In this document: in pieces, positions 1 through 10,541 of the stretch
Numbering within the stretch: the stretch's first letter is position 1
Layout of the letters: each line of letters opens with the position of its first letter
Source: Phascolarctos cinereus
Lineage: Eukaryota > Chordata > Mammalia > Diprotodontia > Phascolarctidae
Assembly: GCF_002099425.1 (NCBI RefSeq)
Contig: NW_018343984.1
Span: forward strand, 19,150,501-19,214,500
Length of the DNA stretch: 64,000 nucleotides
Direction of reading: 5' to 3'
Translations under genes and position numbers: made by a program
The notes under the pieces: generated by a model
What the model saw: only the letters and a program-made list of their open reading frames with translations
What the model was told of the DNA's origin: nothing
Databases searched by the model: none

Positions 1-346
1 GGAAAAAATGCAAAAACCCTAAATCTCTGGAATTATCCTGGAGAAATCTATCATGTGAGGGAAGAACGTCAAATATAGTAGTGATCTACTCTACTATGGA
101 TGCAAGTGTGTAAACTCAGACCAAAAAAAAAAAGGGCCAATGAAAGACCCTTTGTGGATTCTAAGGAATATTTTTTTTCTTAACAAGGAAGCCAGAATCC
201 TTTAAAAAAAAAGAAATTAATGCATTAACTTTTTTTGTCTAAGTAGAGCAATTCAAAATAAAAACACAGCCATCTGAAGACAGGCATTATGCACCCAGGA
301 TGCCTTGCATTCAGAGTCTCTAAGGTCACTCCAAATTAATAGATTG
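1..346. other. Unassigned AT-rich DNA
   Basis: AT-rich with several A or T homopolymer runs (about 123-134, 170-180, 203-212). I see no repeat family, long reading frame or regulatory block here. Confidence 0.4.
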
Positions 347-487
347 CAGAGAATGGGTTCCTGCCCTGGGCTCCATGAATGCCCAAGGGATCTGTGGGTA
401 GATTTCAGTGGGTCTGTGGAGTTGGATGGGGAAAATCGCATCTTTATGTTTTCTAACTTGAATTTAGCATTTCCTTCTCACCACTGC
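347..487 (+). mobile_element. hAT-type DNA transposon fragment, left end
   Basis: The order cagagaatgggttcctg, then gctccatgaatgccc, then a block ending aatttagcatttcc resembles the end and start of the interior of an old mammalian hAT element. Its non-autonomous relatives lie at 10353, 27006 and 54071. The right end is missing. Family membership is inferred from shared terminal blocks. Confidence 0.45.
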
Positions 488-1019
488 CAAAGGAGTCTAT
501 GACACACAAAGAAAGATAAGAATGCCTATTGTAAAACAACTGAGAAAGTTGGCAAATAGATATGTAGGTACCTGTAGTCCTAAAATAACTTAAACTCATG
601 GAGGAAGCCATTCCCCTGAAGAAAGACTTTACTCATATGACTAGTCATTATCATTGGAACACATGGTTACATTTCCCTTCGGCTTATCTCATAGTATTCT
701 GGGGGCACATTGCTTTGGTGATGCCTAATGCCAGCCCAAAAGAAATAAAATTTAATGATTCTTCCTTTTTTTTGAAAAAAAGTAGTTATATTGGCTTTTA
801 AAAACGTCTAATATAACAACTTCATGCCATTTTCCTTCACTTGAAGTTCTGTAATAACATCTCCCAACAGTCCCATCAGAAAACTTCAACTTAGAAACCT
901 TCTCATAGATTACTTTTGCAAATCATTACATGGGGCAGGCTTAAAGCCCCTGCACTGGAAACAATCCATTGAATTGTTGACTCTCTTTGCCAATAAGAAA
1001 GGGAATATAAACTCAATTC
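488..1019. other. Unassigned DNA
   Basis: Mixed composition, with no repeat family or plausible coding segment recognised. Short frames around 598-801 have no recognisable domain and no splice context. Confidence 0.4.
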
Positions 1020-1160
1020 AATCTAATACACCAAACAATTTTTGAATGACAACTATGTACTAAGCCAAATAGTAGGCACTGAGAATACAAATAAAAAAAG
1101 AAAAGGAGAACAGTCACTGCCCTCTAGAAGTTTACATTTTACTGGGGAGGTATACTAGCT
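1020..1160 (-). mobile_element. L2-family LINE 3' end, degraded
   Basis: The reversed L2 3' end can be followed: a degraded 'tactatgtgccaggcactg' block, then 'gagaatacaaata', then 'cactgccctctagaagttta'. It is highly diverged, so it is an old insertion. Confidence 0.5.
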
Positions 1161-2666
1161 ATATCTATAATTAAATTCAAAGATACATTAAATGCTTTCT
1201 TATTATTCATTCATTTATTTTTAGCATTCTTTTTTTTAATTTCGAGTTTCAAGTTCTCTTCTTCCAGTCCCTCCCCCACCCATTGAAAAAGCAAGCAGTA
1301 TATCAATTATACATGTGAAGTCATGAAAAACATATTTCCATATCAGCCACGTTGCAAAAAAAAAGGCAAGAAAAATAAAGCGAAAAAAGTGTGCTTCAAT
1401 CTGCACTGAGTTCAGCAGTTTTCTCTTGAGGTAGATAGCATCTTTCAACATGAGTCCTTTGGAATTGCTTTGGATCATTGTATTAAACAGAGTACTAAAG
1501 ATTTCACAGTTGATCATTGTTACAATATTGCTATTACCCTGGATGATGTTCTCTTTTGTTCACTTCACTTTGCATCAGTTCACGTAAGTCTTCCCAGGTT
1601 TTTCTGAAACCAACCTGCTCATCCTTTCTTAGTATTCCATTACAATCATATACCACAACTTGTTGAGTCATTCCTCAATTGATTAGCATTCTCTCTGTTT
1701 CCAATTCTTTGCCTCCATAAAAGAGCTTCTATACATTTTTGTCTGTATAGTTCCTTTTCCTTTTCTTTTTGACCTCTTTGGGATACAGGCCTAGTAGTGG
1801 CATTGCTAGGTCAAAGGGTATGCACAGCTTTATATCCTGTTGTACATAGTTCCAAATTGTTCTCCAAAATGGTTGCATCAGTTCACAACTTCCCAAACAA
1901 TTTAGTATGCTAATTTTTGCACATCTTCAGTATTTGTCATTTTTCTTTTCTGTCATCATAGCCAATTTGATAGGTATGGGGTAGTACCTTAGAATTCATT
2001 TAATATGCATTTCTCTAATTATTGGTGATTTAGAGCATTTTTATGTGACTATTGATACCTTTGATTTCTTCTTCTAAAAACTGACCATATCCTTTACTAT
2101 TTATTAATTGATGAATGTCTCTTATTTTTATGAATTTGGCTCAGTTCCCTATGTATTTGAGAAATGAGTCCTTTATTAGAGAAACTTGCTGTAAAATTTT
2201 TCCTCTACTTTCCTGCTTTTCTTCTAATTTTGGCAGCATTGGTCTTGTTTGTGCAAAAACTTATAAATTTCATGTAATTAAAATTATCAATTTGAAATCC
2301 TTTTTATCTCTTATTTGGTCATATATTCTTTCCTTATCCAGAGATCTGACAGGTAAAAATTTTCCGTGCTCCCCTAATTTGCTTATAATATCATCCTTTA
2401 TGTTGTAATCATGTACCTGGTATTTTGTAATTGTGTTCATGTAGTTCCTTGGTTTGTCTTGGTAAGAAGACTCTCAAGTATTTTATATTGTCTAAAGTTA
2501 TTTTCAATGGCATTTGTCTTTATCTCTTTCTGTTGGGTTTTCTTGGTAATACATAGAAATTGCTGATAATTTATATGGACTTATTTTATACCCCACAACT
2601 TTGCTAAAGTTGTTAATTGTCTCAATTAAATTTTTAGTTGATAGAGTTCTCTAAGTATACCATCAT

Positions 2667-3017
2667 ACCATCTGCAAAGAGTGATAGTTTTGTTTTCTTG
2701 TTGCCTATTTGTATTTCTTCAATTTCTTTTTTGTGTGTGTGTTATTACTATAGCTAACATTTCTGTATGATATTGAGTAATAGTGTTGATAATGGGCATC
2801 TTTGCTTCACTACTGATCTTATTGGGAAAGCTTCTAGTTTATCCCCTTTACAGATAATGCTTACTGATGGTTTTAGATACATACTATTCATTATTTTAAA
2901 GAAGGATCCATTCATTCCTATGCTTTCTAATGTTTTAACACAAATGTGCATTGTGTTTTTCTGTATCTGTTGAGACAATAATATGTTTTTTGTTGTTTTT
3001 GTTATTGATATAGTCAA
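2667..3017 (-). pseudogene. L1 ORF2 reverse transcriptase remnant
   Basis: The minus-strand translation reads MHICVKTLESIGMNGSFFKI and later LEAFPIRSVVKQRCPLS. These match the L1 RT segment holding the (R/K)QGCPLSP motif, here with Gly to Arg. Downstream, at 2667-2678, the catalytic FADD motif reads FADG, so the second catalytic aspartate is gone. The enzyme would have copied L1 RNA at nicked chromosomal DNA. This copy is dead. Confidence 0.85.
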
Positions 3018-3965
3018 TTACACTTACAGTTTCTGTAATATTGAACCAGCCTTGCATTCCTTGTACAAATACCACTTGATCATAGTGTATAATCTTTGTT
3101 ACGTATTACTGTAATCTCCTTGCTAGTATTATGTTTATAATTTTTTCCATCACTATTCATTAAGGAAATTCTATAGTTTTCTTTCTCTGTTTTTTGCTCT
3201 CCCTTGTTTAGGTATGAAAGCAATATTTGTATCATAGTAGGAATTTGGTAGGACTCCTTCTTTACCTATTCTCAAAATAGTTTAAATGGTGTTGGAATTA
3301 ATTGTTATTTAAATGTTTGCTAGAATTCACTTGTGAATCCATCTGATCCTGGGGATTTTTTCTTAGGGAGCTCATTCCTGGTTTGTTCAATTTCTTTTTC
3401 TGAGATAGGGTTATTTACATATTCTCTTTCTTATTTTGTTCATCTAAGCAACCTATATTTTTGTAAATATTCATCCATTTCTCTTAAGCTATCAGTTTAA
3501 TTGGCATATAATTGGGCAAACTAGCTCCTAATAATTGCTTTAATTCCATCTTCATTGGTGGTATATTCACCATTTTTGTCATTGATCAATATAATAAATC
3601 AAATTAACCAATGGTTTATGTATTTTGGGCAGAGTTTTCATAAAACCAGCTTCTAGTTTTATTTATTAGTTCAATAGTCTTTTTTAACTTTCAATTTTAT
3701 TAATTTCTCCTTTAATTTTCAGGATTTAAAATTTTTCTGTTTTTTTTTAGTTGCATGACCAATTCATTGATCTATTCTATCTCTCTCTATTGATGTAAAT
3801 GTTTAGAGATACAAATTTTTCTCTAAGTACTTCTTTGGCTGCATCGCACAAATTCTGGTATGTTGTCTCATTACTGTCATTCTCTTTAATGAAATTATTG
3901 TTTCTATTATTTGTTCCTTGCCCCCTTATTCTTTAGGATTAGATTATTTAGCTTCTAATTAATTT

Positions 3966-4245
3966 TTAAGCTATGCTTCTATGGTCCTTTATTGATAGTA
4001 ATTTTGTTACATTATGGTCTGAAAAGGGTGCATTCAAAATTTTTCCTTTCCTACATTTGTTTGTGAGGTTTTTATGACCTAATACATAGTCCAATTTTGT
4101 GAAGGTGCCATGTAAAGCTAAGAAAAAGTTATGTGTTCTATTCCCATTCAGTTTTCCCCAGAAGTATGTCATATCTAACTTTTCTAAAATTATATTCATG
4201 TCTTTAACTTCTTTCTTATTTATTTTATGTGAGAGGTATCTAATT
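3966..4245 (-). pseudogene. L1 ORF2 endonuclease C-terminal remnant
   Basis: The minus-strand translation contains KINKKEVKDMNIILEKLDM, HGTFTKLDYVLGHKNL and then ILNAPFSDHNVTKL. This is the C-terminal part of the L1 APE-type endonuclease, including the conserved SDH triplet (SDHN). The N-terminal catalytic residues lie beyond the truncation. The frame is open for a longer stretch than most of the copy, but only the part below 4245 is L1. Confidence 0.85.
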
Positions 4246-4739
4246 CTGAGAGGGGAAAATACGCCAAATACTTTCAAAAGAGAGAAACCACTAACAACTG
4301 TAGGAATCAGGAAAGACTTAGTGTAGTAAGTGGCCACTGTACTATGCTTTGAAGGGATTCTATGAGGTAGAGATGAGGAGAGAGTACATCCCGGATATGA
4401 AAAATCAACTATGTGAAAGAATATTGACAAGCTACCAAATGCATATTGGGGAATGTCTACAAGTAAATGGGTCAATTTAACTTCTATCTTAAGCACAAGG
4501 CATGTGCTTGTATTAACTATAGATGTTCCCATCTATGGTGGAGACACAAGAACTTTGCTATTAAAGGGCATGTCCCCCATATGGGAGGGACAAACTACTT
4601 AATTAACAGTTTAACTAATAATTAACATTGAAAACCAGCAAACCATAGATATTAAAGTACATTTCCTATGTGACTGTGACTTCCTTTCAATGTAGGGTTT
4701 TTAAGAAACATTAGGAAATCTCATGCTTAAAGTTATCCA
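4246..4739. other. Unassigned DNA upstream of the L1
   Basis: No repeat family recognised. The open frame that continues from the L1 endonuclease across this stretch shows no similarity to L1 or to any family I know. Confidence 0.35.
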
Positions 4740-5215
4740 TTCAACCCTGTCCTCTCTTACAAAACCTGTTTCTACACATGCTTTCTGAAATAGGTGTTCT
4801 TCTTTCTCTCTAAAGTGAATCCCAGTCTCCTTGATTTCATCTTTTCTCAATTCCTGAGGGATCTGATTTGCACATTACACCACCTTTTGTATCCTCAGTC
4901 TCTCCTATTCCACTAATCTTTTTCCTTTCCTATATATAATTCTCTCTCATCTTGAAAAACACAACTTTGTTCAGGCCTGTTATCTCCTCTGTCTTTAGTT
5001 TGTCTAATTTCTTTCCTTGGCCAAACCTTTTGAACAAATTGTTTGTGCACATGGCTTCCATTTTTTTCTCTATCCAGTGGTTTCTTAAACCTGTGAAATA
5101 ACATTTTCTCCCAACAATGTGCCCAAATTACTATCTGAAAGTCAACAATTATCTTCCTAGTAGAGTGCCTGGTACTCAGTAAGAGCTCAATAAATGCTTT
5201 TTTCCTTCTTTATGT
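4740..5215 (+). mobile_element. Probable L2-family LINE, 3' end
   Basis: The clear part is the end, about 5155-5212: 'agagtgcctggtactcag', then 'agctcaataaatgctttttt', matching the L2 3' terminus. The pyrimidine-rich upstream part (4740-5150) fits an L2 3' region only loosely. Confidence 0.45.
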
Positions 5216-5329
5216 TCTTACTGACCAATCTGATGCCTTTCTCTCTGTCTTTGTTTTCCTTAATGTTTTCTCGGTTGTATTTGACATTACGTACCACTCA
5301 GTTTTTTGTTGTTTTGGGGAATAGTTCCT

Positions 5330-5860
5330 CCCTTGACTTCCATAACATTACACTACTTTGATTCTCATTTAACTGCTCCAAGTTGCATCAATGTTGCTCT
5401 CACTTGGTGCTGTTTCCATTTTCACACCTAGCTATGGATATACCTTGGCCCTCTGTTCTTTTCTCTCTGTGTTCTTTCCCTTAGCGAATTCATCCGCACC
5501 AGGAGTTGCATTTATCTCCTCTCTGCTTATGATTTCCACAACTATATTTCTGACTGGCCCTACTTTTATACATCCTATGGACTACATCTCAACTATTCTT
5601 TAAGCAATCCAATCACCAGGCTTTCTTACACAAAGCTTTCACCATGTCCTTTCTCTGTTCAAGATCCTAGAAAGGCTCCCTATTGCTCATTGCACTAAAT
5701 CCAAAATAGCTACCTGAATTTTGAGGCTAGCAATTACAATGAGCATAGTTCAGGAGCACCATCATCACCACCATTATACCATTCATGTATGCATTCATTC
5801 ATTTAGCCCTGCTCTACTTATCTGACCCTATTTTCCACTTTTTCACAATGTATCTTCCAC
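5330..5860 (+). mobile_element. Probable internal L2-family fragment
   Basis: Blocks such as 'tcaccatgtcctttctctgt' and 'aggctccctattgctcattg', followed by 'aaatccaaaatagc', resemble the internal L2 segment 'ggctccctattacctc...aggataaa'. An open frame at 5391-5603 has no recognisable product. Confidence 0.45.
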
Positions 5861-5869
5861 TAGGAGGCA

Positions 5870-6120
5870 ACTGGATCGTGAAGTGCTAGAATTGGAAAAA
5901 GGAAGACTTGAATTCAAATCCTGCCTCCAACACCTACTAGCTATGTGAGCTTGAGCAAGTCACTCAACCCTATCTCTTTCAGTTTCCTCAACTATATAAT
6001 GGGTATAATAATAATAATAATAACACCTATCTTGCAGAGATTTGTGAGGTACAAATGAGATGATATAAGCAGAGCACTTTGAGAACCTTAAAGTGCTTTA
6101 TAAATATTAGCTGTCATTAT
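5870..6120 (+). mobile_element. MIR/THER1-type CORE-SINE
   Basis: tRNA-like head 'gaagacttgaattcaaatcc', core 'ctagctatgtgagcttgagc', then 'cagtttcctcaactata' and an (ATA)n stretch. The 3' end is 'aagtgctttataaatattag' followed by 'ctgtcattatta', as in marsupial THER1. The copy is almost complete. Confidence 0.8.
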
Positions 6121-6354
6121 TACGTCAGTAACACCAGCTTTCTCACTACCCCACAAATAAGCCATGTTCATCACTACCTCTTATACTTTCATTTGAATTC
6201 ATTCCTTTCATCTCTTACCCAGTCTGACCAAATCTTTTTCCTCTCCTTCTTTGTAAGTATCATAAATACAGTATTTTGTCTTTACACTTGTTTAAGCTTA
6301 GCCTACTCCCTTCTTTTTACTCCCAAACCCTGCCACTATCTTCATTTCTTTTCC

Positions 6355-6497
6355 TTTTTTTTTTTTGTTAGGCAATGGGGTTGTGACTTGCCTAGGGTCA
6401 CACAGCTAGTAAGTGTTATATGTCTGAGGCCAGATTTGAGCTCACATCCTTGTGACTCCAAGGCCAGAGCTCTATCCACTTCACCCCCAGCTGCCCC
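6355..6497 (-). mobile_element. Short poly(A) CORE-SINE (WSINE1/SINE1-like), minus strand
   Basis: A poly(T) run at 6355-6366 marks the tail. It is followed by 'aggcaatggggttgtgactt', the complement of the core 'gtcacacagctagtaagtg', and the head complement ending 'cagctgcccc'. Candidate target-site duplication 'cttcatttc' lies at 6340-6348 and 6503-6511. Confidence 0.88.
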
Positions 6498-6511
6498 ACC
6501 TCCTTCATTTC

Positions 6512-7505
6512 CTACCCTAGTTTTGGAGTTTTGCTTAACTTGTAGTTCCTTTTCCTTTCTTTTCATTTAGTTATTTATCTAGTTATTTCATTCTTTCCCT
6601 CTTTTTCCCCTCTCAGTTAAGTTGTTAGGTAAAATTCTCTCATCCTCTTAAATTTGTTTTGTTCATTAGTTTATTTTTAAATTTCATTTTCTGTACATTT
6701 TTGTAAAAATTAATCCATTCCCTCATTCTCTTTATTATTTATCTTCCCATTTTGTCTATTCTAGACTTTTATCCTTTGAGTTGTGGTCCTTATGCTGGCT
6801 TAGCCCCTCTTTTGTCTATATTCCTCATGGAATTTAAACTTCTAAGGTACCTATTTGGAGTTCCCTCTTCTAAGGAGTTTTTATAATATTACTTTGTGGG
6901 CCTCCTTTTTCTATTGCACCTCACTCATATTAAGATATTGCCCTGTGAGAAATTTTCTTAGGTTCCTGATTGTGGATTTCATTATTAACTGTTACCCTCC
7001 CCCACAGCAATTTTTACTCATTTGCCATGAGATCTCCCTCTCATCCCCAGAGTCCATGCCTTCCCATTATCTTGGGGGTCATTTGTCCCTAGGAGATTTC
7101 CCTTCTCATGAAGTAGGATGAGTGGCCTCTGTAAGCACCAAATCTCTGCAGATTACATCCATTATAAAGTCCCCATCTCCCTTTAGAGAAGATCTCTCTT
7201 CCCTCACAGGAGCATTCATCAGTGGTACCCATTCCGACCACTGAAACAATAGCTCTCCTTTTCTTTTCCCCTGTTTCAAGCCATCCCTTTGCATAGCAGC
7301 TCATTCTTCTATAGGTTCTCTTTTTCCTGTAAGACTGAAAAAGTTATTTTCCCTCCATTTTTAACCTTTGGCTTGATTAGAATACATCATATATTCTATC
7401 TTCTTCCTCCCCTCCCCCTTTTATATGCCCTCTCATTCTGTAATTTAGTTCCACAGATGCATTCCACTTAGGTATGTCTCACATTTTAGCTTTTTAAAAA
7501 GTAAG
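6512..7505. other. Unassigned pyrimidine-rich DNA
   Basis: About 1 kb rich in C and T on the plus strand, with several short open frames on both strands and no recognisable domains. It could be an old LINE interior that I cannot identify. Confidence 0.35.
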
Positions 7506-7690
7506 TGTTTTGAACTCAAATTCTATCTCAGATACTTACTATGTGTGCAAGTCACTTCAGCTTTCTGAACCTGAGTTTCCTCAATTTTAAAATGGGAGGT
7601 ATGATAATAGCACCCACCTCTTAGGCTTGTTGTGAAGATTAAATGAGATAATATGCTACAAATAGCACTTTATGAACCTTAAAGAGGGAT
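7506..7690 (+). mobile_element. MIR/THER1-type CORE-SINE
   Basis: 'tgaactcaaattctatctca' (box B region), 'tgtgtgcaagtcacttcag', 'gagtttcctcaattttaaaa', then the 3' part 'ttgtgaagattaaatgagat' and 'agcactttatgaacctta'. The head is truncated. Confidence 0.72.
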
Positions 7691-7829
7691 AAATGATAAA
7701 GCTAGATAAGTGATGAAGCAAGATAAATTATAGCTATTGTTGCTACTGTTTGATGAATTTTGTTTATAGTGTCAACAGGGAACCAGGTTGTTGACAGTAC
7801 CAAAGCACATGCCTGTGTGTGGACCTTTG

Positions 7830-8090
7830 GAGGAACCATGGAGGTTTAGCCTGAATGAAAGATGCTTTAAGGGAGATATTGTAGATGTCTTCAAATGTTT
7901 GAAAAGTTGGGTGAAAGAGGGATTGAATTTGTTTTGCCAAGGAATTAGAACTAAGAATAGTGGATAGAAGGTGCCAAGTCAGCCTTCTAATTGGGATTGG
8001 CTTAGAGATATTACAGAAGAGATTCCTGATTAGGACAGACTGGTTAGCCTCTGAATTTGCTTCCAAAATTGAGATACTGTAATTCTGTGA
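7830..8090 (+). mobile_element. CR1/L3-family LINE, 3' part
   Basis: 'gaggtttagcctgaatgaaa', 'gatgtcttcaaatgtttgaa', 'gtgaaagagggattgaattt' and a final 'gatactgtaattctgtga' follow the order of the CR1/L3 3' region (in the consensus: tttagcctggagaag, gtcttcaagtatttgaa, aagagggattagactt, gattctgtga). Some internal sequence is lost. Confidence 0.72.
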
Positions 8091-8822
8091 AGAAAAAGAA
8101 CTCTAGCCCTTTAGTAAATGTGTATCAACCAGGTATTCCCTTGTAAACCCAACCTCTCATTTTGGAAACCACTGCTTATTCCAGGAATATAATATCTTAT
8201 TTAACCTATGTGAAGTGAATAGGGCATGTTTAATATATAATTATCAAATCAAATTAAATTGAGCCACTTATTTCATGGGAATTTTTCTAGTAAGCTGGTT
8301 AGATAAGAAACCCCACTTATTAGCAAATACATGAAATTTGGTAGAAGGTATTCCTCAGAATGTGAAAAATACTAGGGCTAGTCATTTCGTAATTGAAGAA
8401 CCTGAGACCTCATATGAGTCGCCCAACTCCAATGGGCAATCTATTGGAAAGCAAAGATAAAAACAATAAATAATAACTATGTCACTATCCTATTGAAATA
8501 TTCCCTCATTTCTCACTTCCCTCTATCATTCATTATTCTGATGTGTAAGTGTATATGTGTATTGCATGTATTATCTATTAGTCTACACCTGTTATTTTAT
8601 CAGAGGGAGTGGGGCATGACACTTGTGGAAATAATATTGACCAATGCATAGCAGACTATTTGATTGGTCTGAAGTACATACTTGCTGCTCTTAATAGTTT
8701 TTATCATCAGTTCAAAACTGACGAGCCCCTTAAAAAAAAGAGTCACCCTCAATGACCCTCAAATCAGACAGAGTAAATTGAGAAGGTGTAGTTTTGCCTC
8801 CAGTCTGTAGGAAGAGTTGAAA
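8091..8822. other. Unassigned unique DNA
   Basis: No repeat recognised. The stretch is AT-rich and lacks long frames. Confidence 0.4.
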
Positions 8823-8833
8823 AACTACCTACA

Positions 8834-8985
8834 GGGGGCAGCTAGGTGGCACAGTGGATAGAACACTGCCCCTAAAGTTAGGAGGACCTGAGTTCAAATC
8901 TAGCCTCATAGCAAACACTTGACACTTACTAGCTGTGTAACCCTGGGCAAGTCACTTAACCCCAATTGCCTTTAAAAAAAAAAAA
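8834..8985 (+). mobile_element. Short poly(A) CORE-SINE (WSINE1/SINE1-like)
   Basis: A full-length copy: head 'ggggcagctaggtggcacag', box B-like 'gagttcaaatc', core 'actagctgtgtaaccctggg', 'accccaattgcctt' and a tail of about 13 A's. A 9-bp target-site duplication 'aactaccta' flanks it at 8823-8831 and 8988-8996. The poly(A) tail points to L1-driven mobilisation. Confidence 0.93.
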
Positions 8986-9269
8986 GCAACTACCTATAGA
9001 GATTACAGGAAGGGGTAAATTGTAACCAAACAAGATGGGAGATAATAAGGCTTTGGGGAAAAAGCACATGTGACTTTGGTTTTTAGTTTTATCCATCAGC
9101 TCCATGTTCTTTTTTTAAATTTTCAATTGTGTTTAATCTTTTATTTCTTTTTTTTCAATATTTCTATTTTTGTTCTATTTTGAGGTTAAATACAGGTAGA
9201 TCTCCCTCTTCCTTTGGGAAATCATTTATGAATGAATGGATGGATGGACGGACAGAAGAAAAATCATGT

Positions 9270-9612
9270 ATGTCTTGTTCAATTTCTCTTTCTGAGAAAA
9301 AGATATTTAGATTTTTGATTTCCTATTCTATTAATCTGATTGTTTTATACTTTTGAAAATATTCATCACTTTCTTTTACTTTTTCAGTTTTGTTGGCATA
9401 GAATTGGGCATAATAATTTCTTATGGTTTTCTTTATTTCCTCTTGATTTTTTTTGTGAATTTCCTCTTCTCACTTTTAGTCTTGCGGATTTAGTTTTCCT
9501 CTCATTTAAAAAAATCAAATTGGATAATTGTTTATTCTGTTTAATTCTTGATCTCATTTTTAGTTGCATGCTTAATTCATGGATCATTTTATTCTCTTTT
9601 GAGTCTGTGTGT
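9270..9612 (-). mobile_element. L1 LINE fragment, ORF2 interior, minus strand
   Basis: The blocks 'ttgttcaatttctctttctg' and 'ttggcatagaattgggcata' align with the equivalent blocks of the L1 at 1215-4245 (about 3379-3560). The overlapping open frames on both strands are shadows of this LINE. Confidence 0.72.
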
Positions 9613-9745
9613 TTGGGTATCCAACTGCGGTGCAATAGACAGAGAACTGGCCTCAGACACACAAAGACTTGAATATGATACCATTTTTAATCCATAGTGA
9701 CTGTGTAACCCTGAGCAAGGCACTTAACTTTTCAATGGTCCAGGT
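9613..9745 (+). mobile_element. Degenerate tRNA-headed CORE-SINE
   Basis: 'ggtgcaatagacagagaact' followed by 'ggcctcagacacacaaagac' and 'gtgtaaccctgagcaaggca' is a recognisable but decayed SINE head and core directly abutting the L1 fragment. Confidence 0.6.
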
Positions 9746-10352
9746 TACTCAATGATATTATTCTGGCTGGAGCTACACAGGTGGGACAATTCATAAAGAG
9801 ACATCAAACAATGATGAAGAAATTATCAAAAATAATAGAAGGGTTAAGCTCCTATCTAGATTGTGGATGAGGCTCAGTTTATGATCAAACATAGGATAGG
9901 GAGTCCACTGATGCTCTATATGTTTAGAAACCGTACATAGGCCCCCACCAACAGAGTGTCACTGTTACAACATTTGTTAAATATGAAAAGGGCCATAGAA
10001 AGTATCAGAGAGAGGTCAAAATCTTGGAGGCTCTTCACACACTTTCAAAACAGCCTCCAAGTGCCTCCATCCATACAGAAACCTGATTCAGATTTTAAAA
10101 TGAAATGCTCTTCTGGGCACCATGTTGACTAACAAATGTTTGTTTCCTTAGCTTTTTGGTCCTCAGTATCAGGGGATGCTGAATGTGACTCTCCAAATCA
10201 CAATAAAAACAAGTGAATTTCTTCCATTTTGAAGTTTTAAACATTAATTTCCCATTACCTATTTCTCATTCTAGTCTCTGTCTTTCCAAAATACTCTGCC
10301 TTCTGGGTGCTGACATTTAGCAAGGACACCATTGAGTAATACCCTCATAAAG
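9746..10352. other. Unassigned unique DNA
   Basis: No repeat recognised. An open frame on the minus strand at 10271-10483 overlaps the next element and is not a gene candidate. Confidence 0.4.
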
Positions 10353-10533
10353 TAGAAGTTTTTAGCTTTTTGTTGTGTTATAGAACGCTTTGGCAGTCTG
10401 GAAGAACCTATGGATCCCTTTGGTAAATAATGTTTTAAATGCATATAACAATATGCGAGAAAACCAATTGTATTGAAATACAATTATCATTTTTTAAAAA
10501 AAAAGTTCACAGACTCCAAGTTAAGAACTTCTG
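10353..10533 (-). mobile_element. hAT-type MITE, 181 bp
   Basis: Imperfect terminal inverted repeats: left 'tagaagtttttagctt', right 'aagttaagaacttctg', consistent with an ancestral 'cagtggttcttaacct'. The interior has 'ctttggcagtctgg', 'atgttttaaatgcata' and 'ccaattgtattgaaatacaa'. The 8 bases after the right end, ttctagag, fit the NTCTAGAN target preference of hAT-Charlie elements. The left flank tcataaag matches at 5 of 8. Non-autonomous. Confidence 0.62.
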
Positions 10534-10541
10534 TTCTAGAG

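Larger units (their letters stand above)
1215..4245 (-). mobile_element. L1 LINE, 5'-truncated, minus strand
   Basis: About 3.0 kb of an old L1. The 3' UTR is at low coordinates (T-rich from 1215, the complement of its A-rich tail). ORF2 runs upward through the C-terminal region, reverse transcriptase and the C-terminal endonuclease. Marsupial-type L1 blocks such as ggtttttctgaaaccaacct and ccacaacttgttgagtcatt are present. Homology stops near 4245, so the 5' UTR, ORF1 and N-terminal endonuclease are absent. This is the usual outcome of incomplete target-primed reverse transcription. Many stops and frameshifts make the copy inactive. Confidence 0.9.

Noticed and set aside
2115-2408. Plus-strand frame of 97 codons
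   Set aside because: It is antisense to L1 ORF2; the hydrophobic peptide is a by-product of the T-rich strand.
3966-4532. Longest open frame on the minus strand (188 codons)
   Set aside because: The part below 4245 is the L1 endonuclease. The rest has no similarity to anything I know, so this is not a host gene.
6355-6366. Poly(T) run as a transcription terminator
   Set aside because: It is the complement of a SINE poly(A) tail.
6079-6570. Plus-strand frame of 163 codons
   Set aside because: It crosses a THER1 3' end, pyrimidine-rich sequence and an antisense SINE. There is no domain and no splice context.
8834-8985. tRNA gene, because of box A/B-like motifs
   Set aside because: The head is the tRNA-derived part of a SINE. 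No cloverleaf can be drawn.
9340-9672. Plus-strand frame of 110 codons with a membrane-protein look
   Set aside because: It lies antisense to an L1 fragment and runs into a SINE; the Phe/Leu richness comes from the T-rich strand.
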